A stretch of DNA of 64,000 nt from Bacillus sp. 123MFChir2 (GTDB taxonomy: Bacteria; Bacillota; Bacilli; Bacillales; Bacillaceae_G). This document shows, piece after piece, positions 63,873-64,000 of the stretch; the first letter of the stretch is position 1; each line of letters starts with the position of its first letter. The DNA is taken from assembly GCF_000383235.1 (NCBI RefSeq), contig NZ_KB910936.1, positions 18,029-82,028 on the forward strand. The letters run 5' to 3'. The notes below the pieces were generated by a model, which made no database searches, was not told the DNA's origin, and saw only the letters and a list, made by a program, of their open reading frames with translations. The position numbers and the translations under genes are program-made.

Positions 63873-64000
63873 ATGGGAAGAATGATAAAAATTAAAGAAG
63901 CGGCGGAATTGTTAGGTGTAGACAAACAAACGGTACGTTCTTGGTCTAACAAAGGATTATTAGAAACAATCATCACTCCCAGTGGACATCGATTATATGA
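63873..64000 (+). CDS. MerR-type DNA-binding protein, probably an IS607-family tnpA, 5' part
   Basis: 42 residues up to the right window edge, from the ATG at 63873 (AAAAAGGGAG upstream): MIKIKEAAELLGVDKQTVRS followed by SNKGLLETIITPSGHRLY. This is a MerR-like helix-turn-helix with the T-P-x-G-H-R-x-Y ending that precedes the serine-recombinase domain in IS607 transposases. The rest lies outside the window, so a plain MerR-like regulator cannot be excluded. Confidence 0.65.
   Translation, partial: MGRMIKIKEAAELLGVDKQTVRSWSNKGLLETIITPSGHRLY

Overview
The window is a 64 kb chromosomal piece of a low-GC Gram-positive spore former, almost certainly a member of the Bacillus cereus group. The gene order from recJ through apt, relA, dtd, hisS, aspS, tcdA, rarA, cymR, the cysteine desulfurase gene, mnmA, recD2, alaS, yrzL, ruvX, mltG, trmR, trhP1, trhP2, udk, greA, a class B PBP gene, yrrS, mtnN, mccA and mccB is the classical Bacillus 'yrv/yrr/yrh' block. 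The cereus-group flavour comes from phenylalanine hydroxylase, AdhE at this place, an Isd-like heme cassette, IS607 remnants and many short intergenic repeats. I cannot fix the species from sequence alone.

Region by region. (1) 1-12.3 kb: DNA repair (recJ), purine salvage (apt), stringent response (relA), tRNA quality control (dtd), three small unrecognised genes that look like orphan immunity proteins, then a T-box-controlled hisS-aspS operon. Between aspS and tcdA lie a decayed intergenic repeat and an IS607 relic in which tnpA is joined to the 3' half of tnpB, followed by an omega-RNA-like right end that abuts the tcdA start codon. (2) 12.3-27.5 kb: a lipoprotein, rsfA and rarA on the minus strand, cymR-desulfurase-mnmA, a TPR protein, recD2, small proteins, an AI-2E family permease, T-box-controlled alaS and the yrzL-ruvX-yrzB trio. 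(3) 27.5-40.2 kb: mltG, the wobble-uridine modification cluster trmR-trhP1-trhP2, udk, greA behind a structured leader, a class B PBP, yrrS, and the methionine-to-cysteine pathway yrrT-mtnN / mccA-mccB. (4) 40.2-47.5 kb: adhE behind two Rex operators, yrhC, and a Fur-controlled heme import and degradation cassette. (5) 47.5-64 kb, more accessory: HAD phosphatase, LacI regulator, GNATs, a cupin regulator divergent from a DoxX gene, phhA-pcd, a secreted beta-propeller protein, a histidine phosphatase next to a minimal caspase/CHAT-like protein, a lipoprotein hydrolase, PhoP-box-controlled alkaline phosphatase, a second (small) alarmone synthetase preceded by a 23-codon ORF, a broken YcdB-like gene, and at the right edge the start of what looks like another IS607 tnpA.

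The most pervasive unexplained structure is a family of ten intergenic elements of about 170-260 bp (one is composite) in both orientations, with imperfect TATATAAAT-N-CAA terminal inverted repeats and a conserved internal CTGGCC/GGTCAG hairpin. They form at least two subtypes, with one nested copy and one head-to-tail pair, and behave like a MITE or bcr-type repeat family. No CRISPR array, prophage, rRNA or tRNA gene was seen. The best candidates for under-described biology are the caspase-like mini-protein, the MITE family, the mutually exclusive hairpins ahead of greA, the short ORF ahead of the small alarmone synthetase, and the large C-terminal extension on PhhA.
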